From contig CADBUZ010000002.1 of NCBI GenBank assembly GCA_902797985.1, positions 1 to 64,000 of the forward strand: a DNA stretch of 64,000 nt, read 5' to 3'. The notes under the pieces are model-generated. The model saw nothing but the letters and a program-made list of their open reading frames with translations, searched no databases and was not told where the DNA came from. Every line of letters begins with the position of its first letter. Positions within the stretch are counted from its first letter, which is position 1. Below, piece after piece: positions 35,171 through 43,332 of the stretch. The translations under genes and the position numbers were made by a program. The DNA is from an uncultured bacterium. Its GTDB lineage: Bacteria; Cyanobacteriota; Vampirovibrionia; Gastranaerophilales; Gastranaerophilaceae.

Positions 35171-36937
35171 ATGACAGAAGATAAAAAGACATTATTCATA
35201 GAAGGAAAGGAAGTAGAATTTACTGACGAACCTAACCTGCTTGAAGTTATCAGAAAAGCAGGTATGAATGTTCCGACATTCTGCTACCGTCCTGATTTAA
35301 CATCATTTGGTGCTTGCAGAATGTGCGTTGTTGAAGTTGAGTATCCAAACGGAAGAAAAATGATTAACTCATCTTGTACAATGCCGCCGGAAGCAGGTAT
35401 TAAGGTAAGTTTAAATACAGAAAAAACAAGAAGAATCAGAAAAACAGTATTAGAGTTGTTATTAGCAAATCACGATAGAAAATGTTTAACTTGTGAACGT
35501 TCAGGTGATTGTGAATTACAACAATATGCAGAAGAATACGGAATAAAAGAAATTCGTTATGCAGACAAAGACGACTATCTTCCTGTAGATAACAGCAGTC
35601 CTTCAATTGTCAGAGATCCAAATAAATGTATTTTATGCGGAGCATGTGTTAGAGCATGTGATGAATTTCAACACGGGGTATTAGGTTTTGCAAACAGAGG
35701 TTCAAGAACTCTTGTACAACCTATGAACGGAAAACCATTAGCAGATGTTGAATGTATCAATTGCGGACAATGTGTAGCTGTTTGTCCTACAGGTGCATTA
35801 ACTATTAAATCAGATATTGAAGAAGTATGGTCAAGAGTTACTAACCCTGAGATTAAAACTGTTGTTCATATGGCACCATCTGTTCGTGTAGCGTTGGGTG
35901 AAATGTTTGGTTTAGAAGCTGGTACTAACAGTATTGGTAAAATCAATGCAGCTCTAAGAAAAATCGGATTTGATATGGTATTCGATACAAACTTTGGCGC
36001 CGACCTAACAATTATGGAAGAAGCAACTGAGTTTGTTGGCAGAGTAACAAAAGGTGAAAATTTACCATTATTCACATCTTGTTGTCCTGCTTGGATTAAA
36101 TATATTGAAACAGCACATCCTGAAATGCTAAATCATTTATCAAGCTGTAAATCACCAATGTCAATGCAATCACCTGTATTAGTACAATTAGCACCACAAA
36201 TGCTTGGCGTTGACAGAGAACATTTAACAGTTGTTGCTATTATGCCTTGCACAGCTAAGAAATTTGAATGCAAGCGAGAAGAATTATCTCAAAATGGTAA
36301 ACAAGATACAGATTTTGTATTGACAACAAAAGAACTTGGTAAAATGATAAAAAGTGCAGGTATAGATTTTGCTAATTTAGAGCCTGAAGAAGCAGACACA
36401 CCATTTGGAGAATACACAGGTGCAGGTACAATCTTTGGTGCATCAGGTGGTGTTGCAGAAGCTGCAGTTAGAACCGCTTATCAAATGGTAACAGGTGATG
36501 AGTTAGCAGACATTGATATTCTTGCAATCAGAGGTACTTCTGAAAGATGTAAAGAAATTGAACTTGATCTTAAGGGTACAAAAGTAACCGTAAGAGTAGT
36601 TTCAACAATCAAGGAAGCGGAAAAATCATTACAAGAAATCAAAGCCGGAACAGCTAAATTCCAAATGCTTGAGGTTATGGCTTGCCCTGGAGGATGTATC
36701 AACGGTGGTGGTCAACCTAGAAGCTGTGATAATTCTAAAATTAAAGCTCAACGTGCTGAAGGATTATATAAAGAAGACAGAGAACTTCCGCAAAGAAAAT
36801 CTCACTTCAACCCTTCTGTTAAAAAACTTTATGACGAATTTTTGGAAAAACCTAATTCACATAAAGCACATGAGCTTCTTCACACAGTATATACAAACAG
36901 ACGTAAAAATTGTTATATATCGGCAGGTGAAGAATAA
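35171..36937 (+). CDS. hydA: [FeFe]-hydrogenase catalytic subunit HydA
   Basis: A 588-residue hydrogenase producing or consuming H2. The N-terminus has a [2Fe-2S] domain (CYRPDLTSFGACRMC, SSCT), a His-ligated [4Fe-4S] cluster (HDRKCLTCERSGDCELQ) and two [4Fe-4S] clusters (CILCGACVRACDE, CINCGQCVAVCP). The H-cluster motifs are TSCCPAW (302-308), MPCTAKKFECKR (358-369) and MACPGGCINGGGQ (503-515). All cysteine ligands are intact. Together with HydB and HydC it should form a soluble bifurcating complex that re-oxidises NADH and ferredoxin during fermentation. AAGGAAAC precedes the ATG; a terminator follows. Confidence 0.96.
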   Translation: MTEDKKTLFIEGKEVEFTDEPNLLEVIRKAGMNVPTFCYRPDLTSFGACRMCVVEVEYPNGRKMINSSCTMPPEAGIKVSLNTEKTRRIRKTVLELLLANHDRKCLTCERSGDCELQQYAEEYGIKEIRYADKDDYLPVDNSSPSIVRDPNKCILCGACVRACDEFQHGVLGFANRGSRTLVQPMNGKPLADVECINCGQCVAVCPTGALTIKSDIEEVWSRVTNPEIKTVVHMAPSVRVALGEMFGLEAGTNSIGKINAALRKIGFDMVFDTNFGADLTIMEEATEFVGRVTKGENLPLFTSCCPAWIKYIETAHPEMLNHLSSCKSPMSMQSPVLVQLAPQMLGVDREHLTVVAIMPCTAKKFECKREELSQNGKQDTDFVLTTKELGKMIKSAGIDFANLEPEEADTPFGEYTGAGTIFGASGGVAEAAVRTAYQMVTGDELADIDILAIRGTSERCKEIELDLKGTKVTVRVVSTIKEAEKSLQEIKAGTAKFQMLEVMACPGGCINGGGQPRSCDNSKIKAQRAEGLYKEDRELPQRKSHFNPSVKKLYDEFLEKPNSHKAHELLHTVYTNRRKNCYISAGEE

Positions 36938-36945
36938 AAATCTTA

Positions 36946-36976
36946 AAAATCCCGAGAAAATTTCTCGGGATTTTTT
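36946..36976 (+). terminator. Intrinsic terminator of the hydCBA operon
   Basis: AAAATCCCGAGAAA (36946-36959) pairs with TTTCTCGGGATTTT (36961-36974), followed by more T. A strong hairpin, also usable by the convergent ispA gene. Confidence 0.9.
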
Positions 36977-37008
36977 ATATTAATAAAAAATTACATATAA
37001 TAGTTATT

Positions 37009-37878
37009 TTATTTATTTATTTTTTCTAAAATTTTATCTAAGATTGATTCAAATATTTCAGAATTATATTTATCAATTATGGAATGTGCATCAGAAATCA
37101 ATTCATGAACTTTTTCTTTTGCTTTATCAAGACCATACAAAGTTACATATGTTAATTTTCCTGCATCTTTATCTTTACCAATTGTTTTTCCAAGTTCTTC
37201 AAATGAAGATATTTCATCCATAATATCATCATAAATTTGAAAAGCTAATCCAAATTTTTGACCAAAATCTTCCATTTCTTTAATTTGTTCTTCACCTGCA
37301 CCTGCAATAATAGCACCTGTTTTTAAAGCAAGTTTAAATAAAACTGCAGTTTTATTTGTATGAATATATTTCAATGTTTCTTCATCAGAATCGTATAATT
37401 TACATCTTCCTTCTTCACTTAAAATATCAACAACTTGTCCACCAATTAATTGATATGCACCTGCTGATGATACAAATTCATGCAATACCTTCAAAATAAT
37501 ATCAGAAGATAATTTTGATTTTTCTATAATCAACTGCGGTGCAAAACTCAAAAGAGCATCACCTGCCAAAACAGCAATTGCTTCTCCAAAAACCATATGA
37601 TTTGATGGTTTTCCTCTCCTAAAACTATCATCATCCATACAAGGTAAATCATCATGTATCAAACTCTGTGCATGAAGCATTTCTATCGCACAAGCAGTAG
37701 GCATCGCATCTTCTATTTTTCCGCCCATTATTTTACAAGCTTCTAAACACATTACCGGTCTTAATCTTTTTCCCGGTAATGTTACTGTATATTTCATTGA
37801 TTTAAATATTTTTTCAGGATAAATAATCGGCATATATTCGTTTAATTTTTCATTTACTAATTCTATATATTTATTCAT
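37009..37878 (-). CDS. ispA: Polyprenyl (farnesyl/geranylgeranyl) diphosphate synthase
   Basis: A 289-residue trans-prenyltransferase adding isopentenyl units to allylic diphosphates. The first Asp-rich motif lies in LIHDDLPCMDDDSFRRGKPS, the second in QIYDDIMDE. GKRLRPVMCLEA binds substrate and MLHAQSLIHDD precedes the first motif, which fits FPP/GGPP synthases. Chain length cannot be fixed from sequence alone. The start overlaps the end of rsgA by eight bases, so the pair is co-translated. It supplies precursors for undecaprenyl phosphate or quinone-like lipids. Confidence 0.9.
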   Translation of the reverse strand: MNKYIELVNEKLNEYMPIIYPEKIFKSMKYTVTLPGKRLRPVMCLEACKIMGGKIEDAMPTACAIEMLHAQSLIHDDLPCMDDDSFRRGKPSNHMVFGEAIAVLAGDALLSFAPQLIIEKSKLSSDIILKVLHEFVSSAGAYQLIGGQVVDILSEEGRCKLYDSDEETLKYIHTNKTAVLFKLALKTGAIIAGAGEEQIKEMEDFGQKFGLAFQIYDDIMDEISSFEELGKTIGKDKDAGKLTYVTLYGLDKAKEKVHELISDAHSIIDKYNSEIFESILDKILEKINK

Positions 37879-38860
37879 CTTCTAATTCCTTATACAAATC
37901 TTGTTTTAACGTTCTTCTTGATCCTTGTCGCTTATTTACACTAATTTTAACCGCTGTTTTATTGTGTGTATTTTTAAATCTTGATTCTGTTTTAACACCC
38001 TGATATTTAACTCTTTCCTTATATTCTTTTGCTTCTTTTATAAATTCTAAATAACTTTCATATCGTTCGGATGAAAAATTTTCTATATTATCAAGTATTG
38101 AACAGCCGTCTTCATGAATATGAAGACAATCTTGATATTTACAAGTATTTAAATATGGTCTAAATTCTCTAAATAATTTTGCTACATCTATTGGTAATAA
38201 AAAATCAAACTTTAAATTAGAAAATCCCGGAGTATCTATTATTGTTATATCATTATCAATAGTCATTATTTCACAATGTCTTGTTGTGTGAGTACCTCTA
38301 AGTGTTTTTTCACTAACACTTTTTGTTCTTAAATCAAATTCAGGATTTAATGAATTTATTAAACTTGATTTTCCAACACCTGATTGACCGCATAAAACAG
38401 ATAATTTATTTTTCATTATTTCTTTAAATTCTTCCAATTCAAAACCTTCTAATGCAGAAGTAAATACAATATCATATCCTAAAGGTTCATATATTGAAAA
38501 TACTTTTTCAATTAATTTATCATCTGAAGATAAATCATTTTTATTAAAACAAAGCTTTATCGGAATATTATAATATTCAGCAAATGCAATATATCTGTTT
38601 AATTGATTAAAATCAAGTTCAGGTTCTTTAACTGCAGATACTATAACAACTTGATCAATATTAGCGACTGAAGGACGAGGTATATAATTTTTTCTATCTG
38701 TTATTTCTGTTATATAACCATTATCAAATTCTACAAAATCACCAACATAAATTTTTTTATTTTGTTTTTTTAATACTTCACGTATTTTACACTCATAAGT
38801 TTCATTATTTGAGCGTATATAATAAAAATCAGAATGTATTTTATAAATTTGACCTTGCAA
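37871..38860 (-). CDS. rsgA: Ribosome small-subunit-dependent GTPase A
   Basis: A 329-residue circularly permuted GTPase that checks late 30S assembly. An N-terminal OB fold (to ~70) is followed by G4 (CFNKNDL), G1 (GQSGVGKSSLINSL) and G3 (DTPGFSN) in the permuted order. The zinc motif CKYQDCLHIHEDGC is near the C-terminus. The start is TTG at 38858-38860 with GAGG about seven bases upstream; no good ATG exists at this end. Its 3' end overlaps ispA. Confidence 0.93.
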   Translation of the reverse strand: MQGQIYKIHSDFYYIRSNNETYECKIREVLKKQNKKIYVGDFVEFDNGYITEITDRKNYIPRPSVANIDQVVIVSAVKEPELDFNQLNRYIAFAEYYNIPIKLCFNKNDLSSDDKLIEKVFSIYEPLGYDIVFTSALEGFELEEFKEIMKNKLSVLCGQSGVGKSSLINSLNPEFDLRTKSVSEKTLRGTHTTRHCEIMTIDNDITIIDTPGFSNLKFDFLLPIDVAKLFREFRPYLNTCKYQDCLHIHEDGCSILDNIENFSSERYESYLEFIKEAKEYKERVKYQGVKTESRFKNTHNKTAVKISVNKRQGSRRTLKQDLYKELEDE

Positions 38861-39160
38861 AAAAATCCTCGCTATTCTTAATAATCTTAAATTATTATAG
38901 ATTGAAAAGTATTAAATGTAAATTAAGAACTCAGTCACCTATTAACTTAATCACTAAAAAAATATATTCATGTATAGGTTGAAAATCATGCCAATATTGT
39001 TATAATATATAATGAAAGTATTAATTATTTTCTTTAAAACAATTGATATTAAAGAGTTTTAGAAATTGTTAATATTTGTAAATAAAATATTATAATTAAT
39101 CAATTTTAGATATTCATATTTCTTACAAAAAGTGTAAGTGTGTATCAAGGAGAAAAAGTT
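38861..39160. other. AT-rich divergent promoter region between rsgA and a small ORF
   Basis: About 300 bases with no ORF of note. TTATAATATATAATG at ~38999-39014 gives -10-like sequences. AAGGAG at 39148 belongs to the small ORF. I see no hairpin with a T-run and no repeat. Confidence 0.35.
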
Positions 39161-39364
39161 ATGGAAAACAAAAATATCTCAAAAAAAGGTATTACAAAAC
39201 CAACAATAGAATTGGATGATTTTTTCGAATTATTGGATTCTAAAATTGTAGAAAAAATAAAAAATACTTCCATAGAATCAAGAAATAGAATATCTAATAA
39301 TGTTCATCAATATGAATATGATATTGACGGAGCAAAAAATATAATAAGCTTTTTGAATAAATAA
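39161..39364 (+). CDS. Small hypothetical protein, 67 residues
   Basis: A short acidic, Asn/Ile-rich protein (MENKNISKKGITKPTIELDDFFELLDSKIVEK and so on) with no signal peptide or recognised domain. I chose the ATG at 39161 because CAAGGAG precedes it by 7 bases; an in-frame ATG at 39140 has none. The frame is closed just before the convergent dnaA gene. Position next to dnaA and the clear ribosome-binding site favour a real gene; function unknown. Confidence 0.5.
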   Translation: MENKNISKKGITKPTIELDDFFELLDSKIVEKIKNTSIESRNRISNNVHQYEYDIDGAKNIISFLNK

Positions 39365-39373
39365 TTATAAGAT

Positions 39374-40768
39374 TTAAATATTGCATTTTATAGCTTGTTT
39401 AAGCTCTCTTATAATTTCCTTAACCTCAGTATTTCTATCAGCTTCTTCAACTATTTTCTCATAAGAATATAGCATAGTTGGATGCTTTTTATTCAAGAAT
39501 TTAGCTATTTCTTCATAACTCATTTTAGTCATCTCTCTTGCAAGATAAATTGTATATCTCCTTGCTGCACTAATGTTTTGAGATCTTGCAGGACTTTTCA
39601 AATTATCTACTGTTATATCAAAATATTCTGCGACTGTTTGAGCTATATTTTTTATGGTTATTTTTCTTTGCTGAGTTTCACTTTTTAAAACATTCATAAC
39701 AAAATCAAGCGTAATATCTGTATTTTCAATATCGGCAATAGCAGTAACTTTGTTAAATGCACCTTCCAATTCTCTAACATTATTATTAAAATTAGTTGCT
39801 ATAAATTCACAAACATCATCAGGTAATTCATTCAACAAAGCACAAGACCACATTTTTAAAATTTCAAATCTTGTTTCATAAGATGGTGGCTGAATATCAA
39901 CAACAATTCCCATTTCAAATCTTGTTCTCAATCTATCAGGTAAAGTAGGAATATCTTTTGGAAGTCTGTCTGACGTTATAACAATCTGTTTATCTAACTG
40001 CTGTAAAGTTTCAAATATATAGAATAATTCTTCCATACATTTTGTTTTTGATTCAATAAATTGAATATCATCTATCAAAAGAACATCAATATTTCTAAAT
40101 CTTTGACGAAATTTTATCATTAAATCTGTCTTGTCATAACCTCTTAAATTATTTATATATTGATTAACAAAATCTTGTGTTTTTATATATTTAACTTTTT
40201 TCTTAGGAAGATTAAAAATAGTATAGTGACCAATTGCTTGCATTAAATGAGTTTTACCAAGTCCTGATCCGCCATATATGAATAAAGGATTATATTTTTT
40301 TGCAGGATTTTGCGCAACTATTTTAGCTATTGTATAAGCTGTTCTGCTGTTTTCACCAATTACAAAATTTTCAAACTTATATTTTAAATTCAAATTAGCA
40401 TTAGAATACATTTGTTTTATACTATCTGAATTTTCTCTGTCATCACTAACGTTACGAACACTAACACGAACTTTTTGAATTTTTTTGTTTTTTTCTTTCT
40501 GAATTTTTAAAGCAGCTTCCTTATCAAACACAATATTAAAATCAACAGAATTACCTGTTAATCTTTTAAAGATATCTTTAATTTGACCAAGATGAGATTT
40601 TCTTAAAATATTAACAGCCATAGATAAAGAAGTAACAACAGTAAATATTCCTCCGGAATATCCTGTAGGTTCTAATGAATTTATCCAAGGATAAGAAGAC
40701 TCAGGAACTTCCTTAAGAAGCTCTTGTTTAACCTCTTCCCAAATTTTTTCTGTTTCCAACGTATCCAT
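39374..40768 (-). CDS. dnaA: Chromosomal replication initiator DnaA
   Basis: A 464-residue AAA+ initiator. Domain I (~1-85) begins IWEEVKQELLKEVPESSYPWI. The AAA+ core has Walker A GGSGLGKTHLMQAIGH, Walker B VLLIDDIQFIE and the sensor segment TSDRLPKDIPTL. Domain IV carries the DNA-binding signature SAARRYTIYLAREMTKMSYEEIAKFLNKKHPTML. No ribosome-binding site lies before the ATG; a TAAAAT hexamer ends six bases upstream, so the mRNA is predicted to be leaderless. It is divergent from dnaN rather than upstream of it on the same strand, with a 548-base origin-like gap between them. Confidence 0.97.
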   Translation of the reverse strand: MDTLETEKIWEEVKQELLKEVPESSYPWINSLEPTGYSGGIFTVVTSLSMAVNILRKSHLGQIKDIFKRLTGNSVDFNIVFDKEAALKIQKEKNKKIQKVRVSVRNVSDDRENSDSIKQMYSNANLNLKYKFENFVIGENSRTAYTIAKIVAQNPAKKYNPLFIYGGSGLGKTHLMQAIGHYTIFNLPKKKVKYIKTQDFVNQYINNLRGYDKTDLMIKFRQRFRNIDVLLIDDIQFIESKTKCMEELFYIFETLQQLDKQIVITSDRLPKDIPTLPDRLRTRFEMGIVVDIQPPSYETRFEILKMWSCALLNELPDDVCEFIATNFNNNVRELEGAFNKVTAIADIENTDITLDFVMNVLKSETQQRKITIKNIAQTVAEYFDITVDNLKSPARSQNISAARRYTIYLAREMTKMSYEEIAKFLNKKHPTMLYSYEKIVEEADRNTEVKEIIRELKQAIKCNI

Positions 40769-40774
40769 ATCATG

Positions 40775-40780
40775 ATTTTA
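40775..40780 (-). promoter_or_regulatory. dnaA -10 element, six bases from the start codon
   Basis: On the minus strand TAAAAT is followed by CATGAT and then the dnaA ATG. Transcription would begin at or next to the A of ATG. The overlapping ATCATGAT is a perfect palindrome and could be an operator. The deaminase gene at 43086 has nearly the same 19 bases. Confidence 0.5.
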
Positions 40781-40943
40781 ATATAAGCATGATGTGTCAT
40801 GGGTTTTGGCATGACAAAAATAAAATATTTTTTTACATTATAAAATATTAAGAATTGTAAATCATGTATTTATAAAAAGGCAAATTTTTTTATACCAAAT
40901 ACTTTATAAAAGTATAAAGCTCTCTCTTCTTATTTAAACGGAC

Positions 40944-40970
40944 AGACCTTGATAACAAGGTCTTTTTTTT
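40944..40970 (+). terminator. Orphan intrinsic terminator in the dnaA-dnaN gap
   Basis: AGACCTT (40944-40950), loop GATAAC, AAGGTCT (40957-40963), then a run of T. It is oriented for rightward transcription, but no rightward gene lies before it, because dnaA runs the other way. It may end a small RNA starting at about 40800-40900. Confidence 0.7.
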
Positions 40971-41036
40971 ATTAATATAAATTATATAAATTAATTTATT
41001 TATATTAATCATCATTAGTAATAAGCTTTTATTATT

Positions 41037-41200
41037 TGTAGAAAACTCTTTGTAAGTTAGTTATATAAAAGTTTTTAGATTGTTTAAAATAATGTAGAAA
41101 ATAAACAAAATAATGTTATAAAATTGTAGAAAAATTTAAATATTTAAAAATATAAAATAAAATATGTAGAAAATAAAAAGTTTTCTACAGGTTTTATACA
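41037..41200. other. Probable replication origin (oriC)
   Basis: The 9-mer TTTTCTACA or its complement occurs five times: 41037-41045, 41093-41101, 41125-41133 and 41165-41173 (reading TGTAGAAAA on the + strand), and 41181-41189 (TTTTCTACA). The variant TTTTATACA follows at 41192-41200. This resembles the DnaA box TTATCCACA and the cyanobacterial form TTTTCCACA. Boxes 4 and 5 form an inverted pair seven bases apart. The stretch 41134-41165 is almost pure A/T and could be the unwinding element. Position between dnaA and dnaN supports the call; strand skew was not computed. Confidence 0.75.
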
Positions 41201-41316
41201 AACAAATATTATAAATAAAAATTGTATCAATTTGTGTACATAAAAAGCCATAAAACTTTTAATTACAGTAAATTTAAGATAAAATATTGTCATAATAAAA
41301 ATCATTAGGAGGTTTT

Positions 41317-42489
41317 ATGGAATCAGGGGTTATGGAATTAGAAAATAATAGTGTTAATAATTCATCAACAGGTGATTTATCATTTCAAGTAGAAAAAGAA
41401 ATATTATTAAATGGTCTAAAAATAGTAGAAAGAGCAACTGCGCAAAAAGGTTTACAACCTGTTTTAGCAAATATATTAATTGATGCAGTTGATAAAAATA
41501 AATTAAATTTATATGCTACAGATTTTGATTTATCAATAATAACATCAATAGAAGCACAAGTTAGTAATATAGGTAAAATAACATTACCTGCTAAAAAATT
41601 ACTCGATATAGTTTCAAGATTGAATGATGGTATTATTAGTTTTGAATTAAATTCAAATATAATGACAATAAAAAGCGGAAAATCAAAGTTTGATATTATT
41701 GGTATTTCAGCAATGGAATTTCCAAAAATAGATTTATTATCAGAAGAAGATAATGAAGTAGAAATTGATTTAAAACCATTAATAATTGGCATAAAAGAAG
41801 CAGGATTTGCTGCAGCTTCTTATGAATCAAATAATAATCTATTATCAGGTGTTGTTTGCGATATAAATAAAAATGTTTTAGAAATTGCATCAACAGATGG
41901 AAACAGATTATCAAGAGCAAGAAAAATTATTACTAATAAAGACGATAAATCTATAAAGCTTATTGTTCCTGCAAAAGTTTTACAAGAATTTTTAAAGATA
42001 AGTTATTTTATTGATGAAGATACTGTTAAACTTTATACAAAAAATAATAAAATAATGATTAAATCTGAAAATGTAATAATGATTTCAAATATAATGAACG
42101 GACAATATCCGCAATATAATCAATTGATACCTCAAACTTTTCCAAAAGAAGCAAAAGTTAATGTATCAAAAATAATTTCAGCATTAGAAAGAGTTTCTAC
42201 TATGGTTAATGAAAAAACAAGCATAGTAAAATTCAATTTTGTGGATAACAGATTATATTTAATGGCAGATACTCCGGAATCAGGAAATTCACAAGATGAA
42301 ATAGATATTTCATATTCAGGTGAAGAAATTCTTATTGCGTTCAATTATAGATATTTATTAGAATGTTTTAAAAATATTGATGCAGAAGATATGATTATAT
42401 GTATGAATACAAATCTTTCTGCAACAGTAATTAAACCTGATAATGACGAAGATTTTATTTATCTTGTAATGCCTGTTCAAATAAGATAG
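41317..42489 (+). CDS. dnaN: DNA polymerase III sliding clamp (beta subunit)
   Basis: A 390-residue ring-forming processivity clamp. It has three similar domains of ~125 residues. SFQVEKEILLNGLKIVERATAQKGLQPVLANILI opens the first, and the C-terminal DEDFIYLVMPVQIR matches the conserved VMPMRL-type end. Residues 1-18 (MESGVMELENNSVNNSS) are a short N-terminal extension not seen in most clamps. TAGGAGG precedes the ATG. Faces away from dnaA across the putative origin; a terminator follows. Confidence 0.95.
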   Translation: MESGVMELENNSVNNSSTGDLSFQVEKEILLNGLKIVERATAQKGLQPVLANILIDAVDKNKLNLYATDFDLSIITSIEAQVSNIGKITLPAKKLLDIVSRLNDGIISFELNSNIMTIKSGKSKFDIIGISAMEFPKIDLLSEEDNEVEIDLKPLIIGIKEAGFAAASYESNNNLLSGVVCDINKNVLEIASTDGNRLSRARKIITNKDDKSIKLIVPAKVLQEFLKISYFIDEDTVKLYTKNNKIMIKSENVIMISNIMNGQYPQYNQLIPQTFPKEAKVNVSKIISALERVSTMVNEKTSIVKFNFVDNRLYLMADTPESGNSQDEIDISYSGEEILIAFNYRYLLECFKNIDAEDMIICMNTNLSATVIKPDNDEDFIYLVMPVQIR

Positions 42490-42511
42490 TTTAAATTAAA
42501 AAATAAATAAA

Positions 42512-42543
42512 AAAAAAGAATGACAATTTTGTCATTCTTTTTT
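42512..42543. terminator. Bidirectional terminator between dnaN and the deaminase gene
   Basis: AAAAAAGAATGAC (42512-42524) and GTCATTCTTTTTT (42531-42543) form a 13-bp stem with loop AATTTT, between two convergent genes. Confidence 0.85.
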
Positions 42544-42555
42544 AAATAAAATTTT

Positions 42556-43086
42556 TTATAAAGAAGGTTTATAAACTTCTTTTCCGGATTTAACGTATTG
42601 TTTAAGAACTTTTTCACCTTCTTCTTGAGCAATATTACCGTAAACAGTAATACCACGTTTTTTAAATTCTTCTAACCAGTTAGGTTTAAATCCTTCATCA
42701 AAACCTGTTATTTCTTCAACACGTTTAGATGGGACACTATAATAAACATTTTTAATACCTGACCACATAATTCCGCCAAGACACATTATACAAGGTTCTG
42801 ATGTTACGTATAAACTTAAATTATAAGGTGCTAAATCATACGTATCATAATATAATTCTGCTTCTTTTATTGTATTCATTTCTGCGTGTCTGTTACTGCA
42901 TTTGTCTTTAACAACAGAATTACTTGCCTTAGCTATTAAATTATCATCTTCATCATATATAGCAGCTAAAAAAGGACCTGCACCTGTTTCAATAACAGAT
43001 TTTAATTCTTTTTGTAAATCTAATATAATATTAGTTGCTTTTTCAACTTTTAAATTATTTATTTCTTCGTTTGAAATAATATCCAT
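42556..43086 (-). CDS. Cytidine/guanine deaminase-family nucleobase deaminase
   Basis: A 176-residue zinc hydrolase of the CDA/GuaD/TadA superfamily. Zinc and proton-transfer residues are in RHAEMNTI (H-A-E) and EPCIMCLGGIMWSGI (P-C-x2-C). The GuaD-like tail with FDEGF (~135) suggests a base deaminase such as guanine deaminase rather than the shorter tRNA deaminase TadA. The next gene on the same strand upstream is a concentrative nucleoside transporter at 43333, so purine or pyrimidine salvage is likely. The ATG lacks a ribosome-binding site and has an extended -10 ending six bases before it. Confidence 0.8.
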   Translation of the reverse strand: MDIISNEEINNLKVEKATNIILDLQKELKSVIETGAGPFLAAIYDEDDNLIAKASNSVVKDKCSNRHAEMNTIKEAELYYDTYDLAPYNLSLYVTSEPCIMCLGGIMWSGIKNVYYSVPSKRVEEITGFDEGFKPNWLEEFKKRGITVYGNIAQEEGEKVLKQYVKSGKEVYKPSL

Positions 43087-43092
43087 ATTATG

Positions 43093-43101
43093 ATTTTAAC
43101 A
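43093..43101 (-). promoter_or_regulatory. Extended -10 of the deaminase gene, leaderless layout
   Basis: The minus strand reads TGTTAAAAT, then CATAAT, then the ATG. A TTTACC-like -35 lies 17 bases further upstream. The sequence from TTAAAAT through the start codon nearly equals that of dnaA. Confidence 0.55.
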
Positions 43102-43300
43102 TAAATAATAAAGGAGGTAAATTTATTTAAAAAATCAGATGTTTGGAGATTATTAACTTTTTATAAACCAATAGCAGTTGCCCAAAGATAACTTTTAAAC
43201 TATTTATCGGGTTCAGTTTCTTTTATATATTCTTCATAAAAATTTTGACTCAAAATTTTTTCCGTAATATTTTTTGTTGGGTTTAATATATTAAACTTTT
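43100..43300 (-). pseudogene. Decayed short coding remnant with two in-frame stops
   Basis: One minus-strand frame reads FNILNPTKNITEKILSQNF, then YEEYIKETEPDK, a TAG (43200-43202), FKSYLWATAIGL, a TAA (43161-43163), then KVNNLQTSDFLNK. It stays protein-like across both stops. The WATAIGLxxVxxLxTS stretch reminds me of the segment preceding Fic-type toxin domains, but this is recollection, not a search result. Probably the remains of a toxin or regulator gene between the deaminase and transporter genes. Confidence 0.45.
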
Positions 43301-43332
43301 TTCTATTTATTTATCCCTTTACCCCTTTACCC

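Noticed and set aside
36669-36983. 104-residue ORF overlapping the end of hydA
   Set aside because: It is a +1-frame shadow of hydA running into the terminator; hydA in the other frame is a perfect family match.
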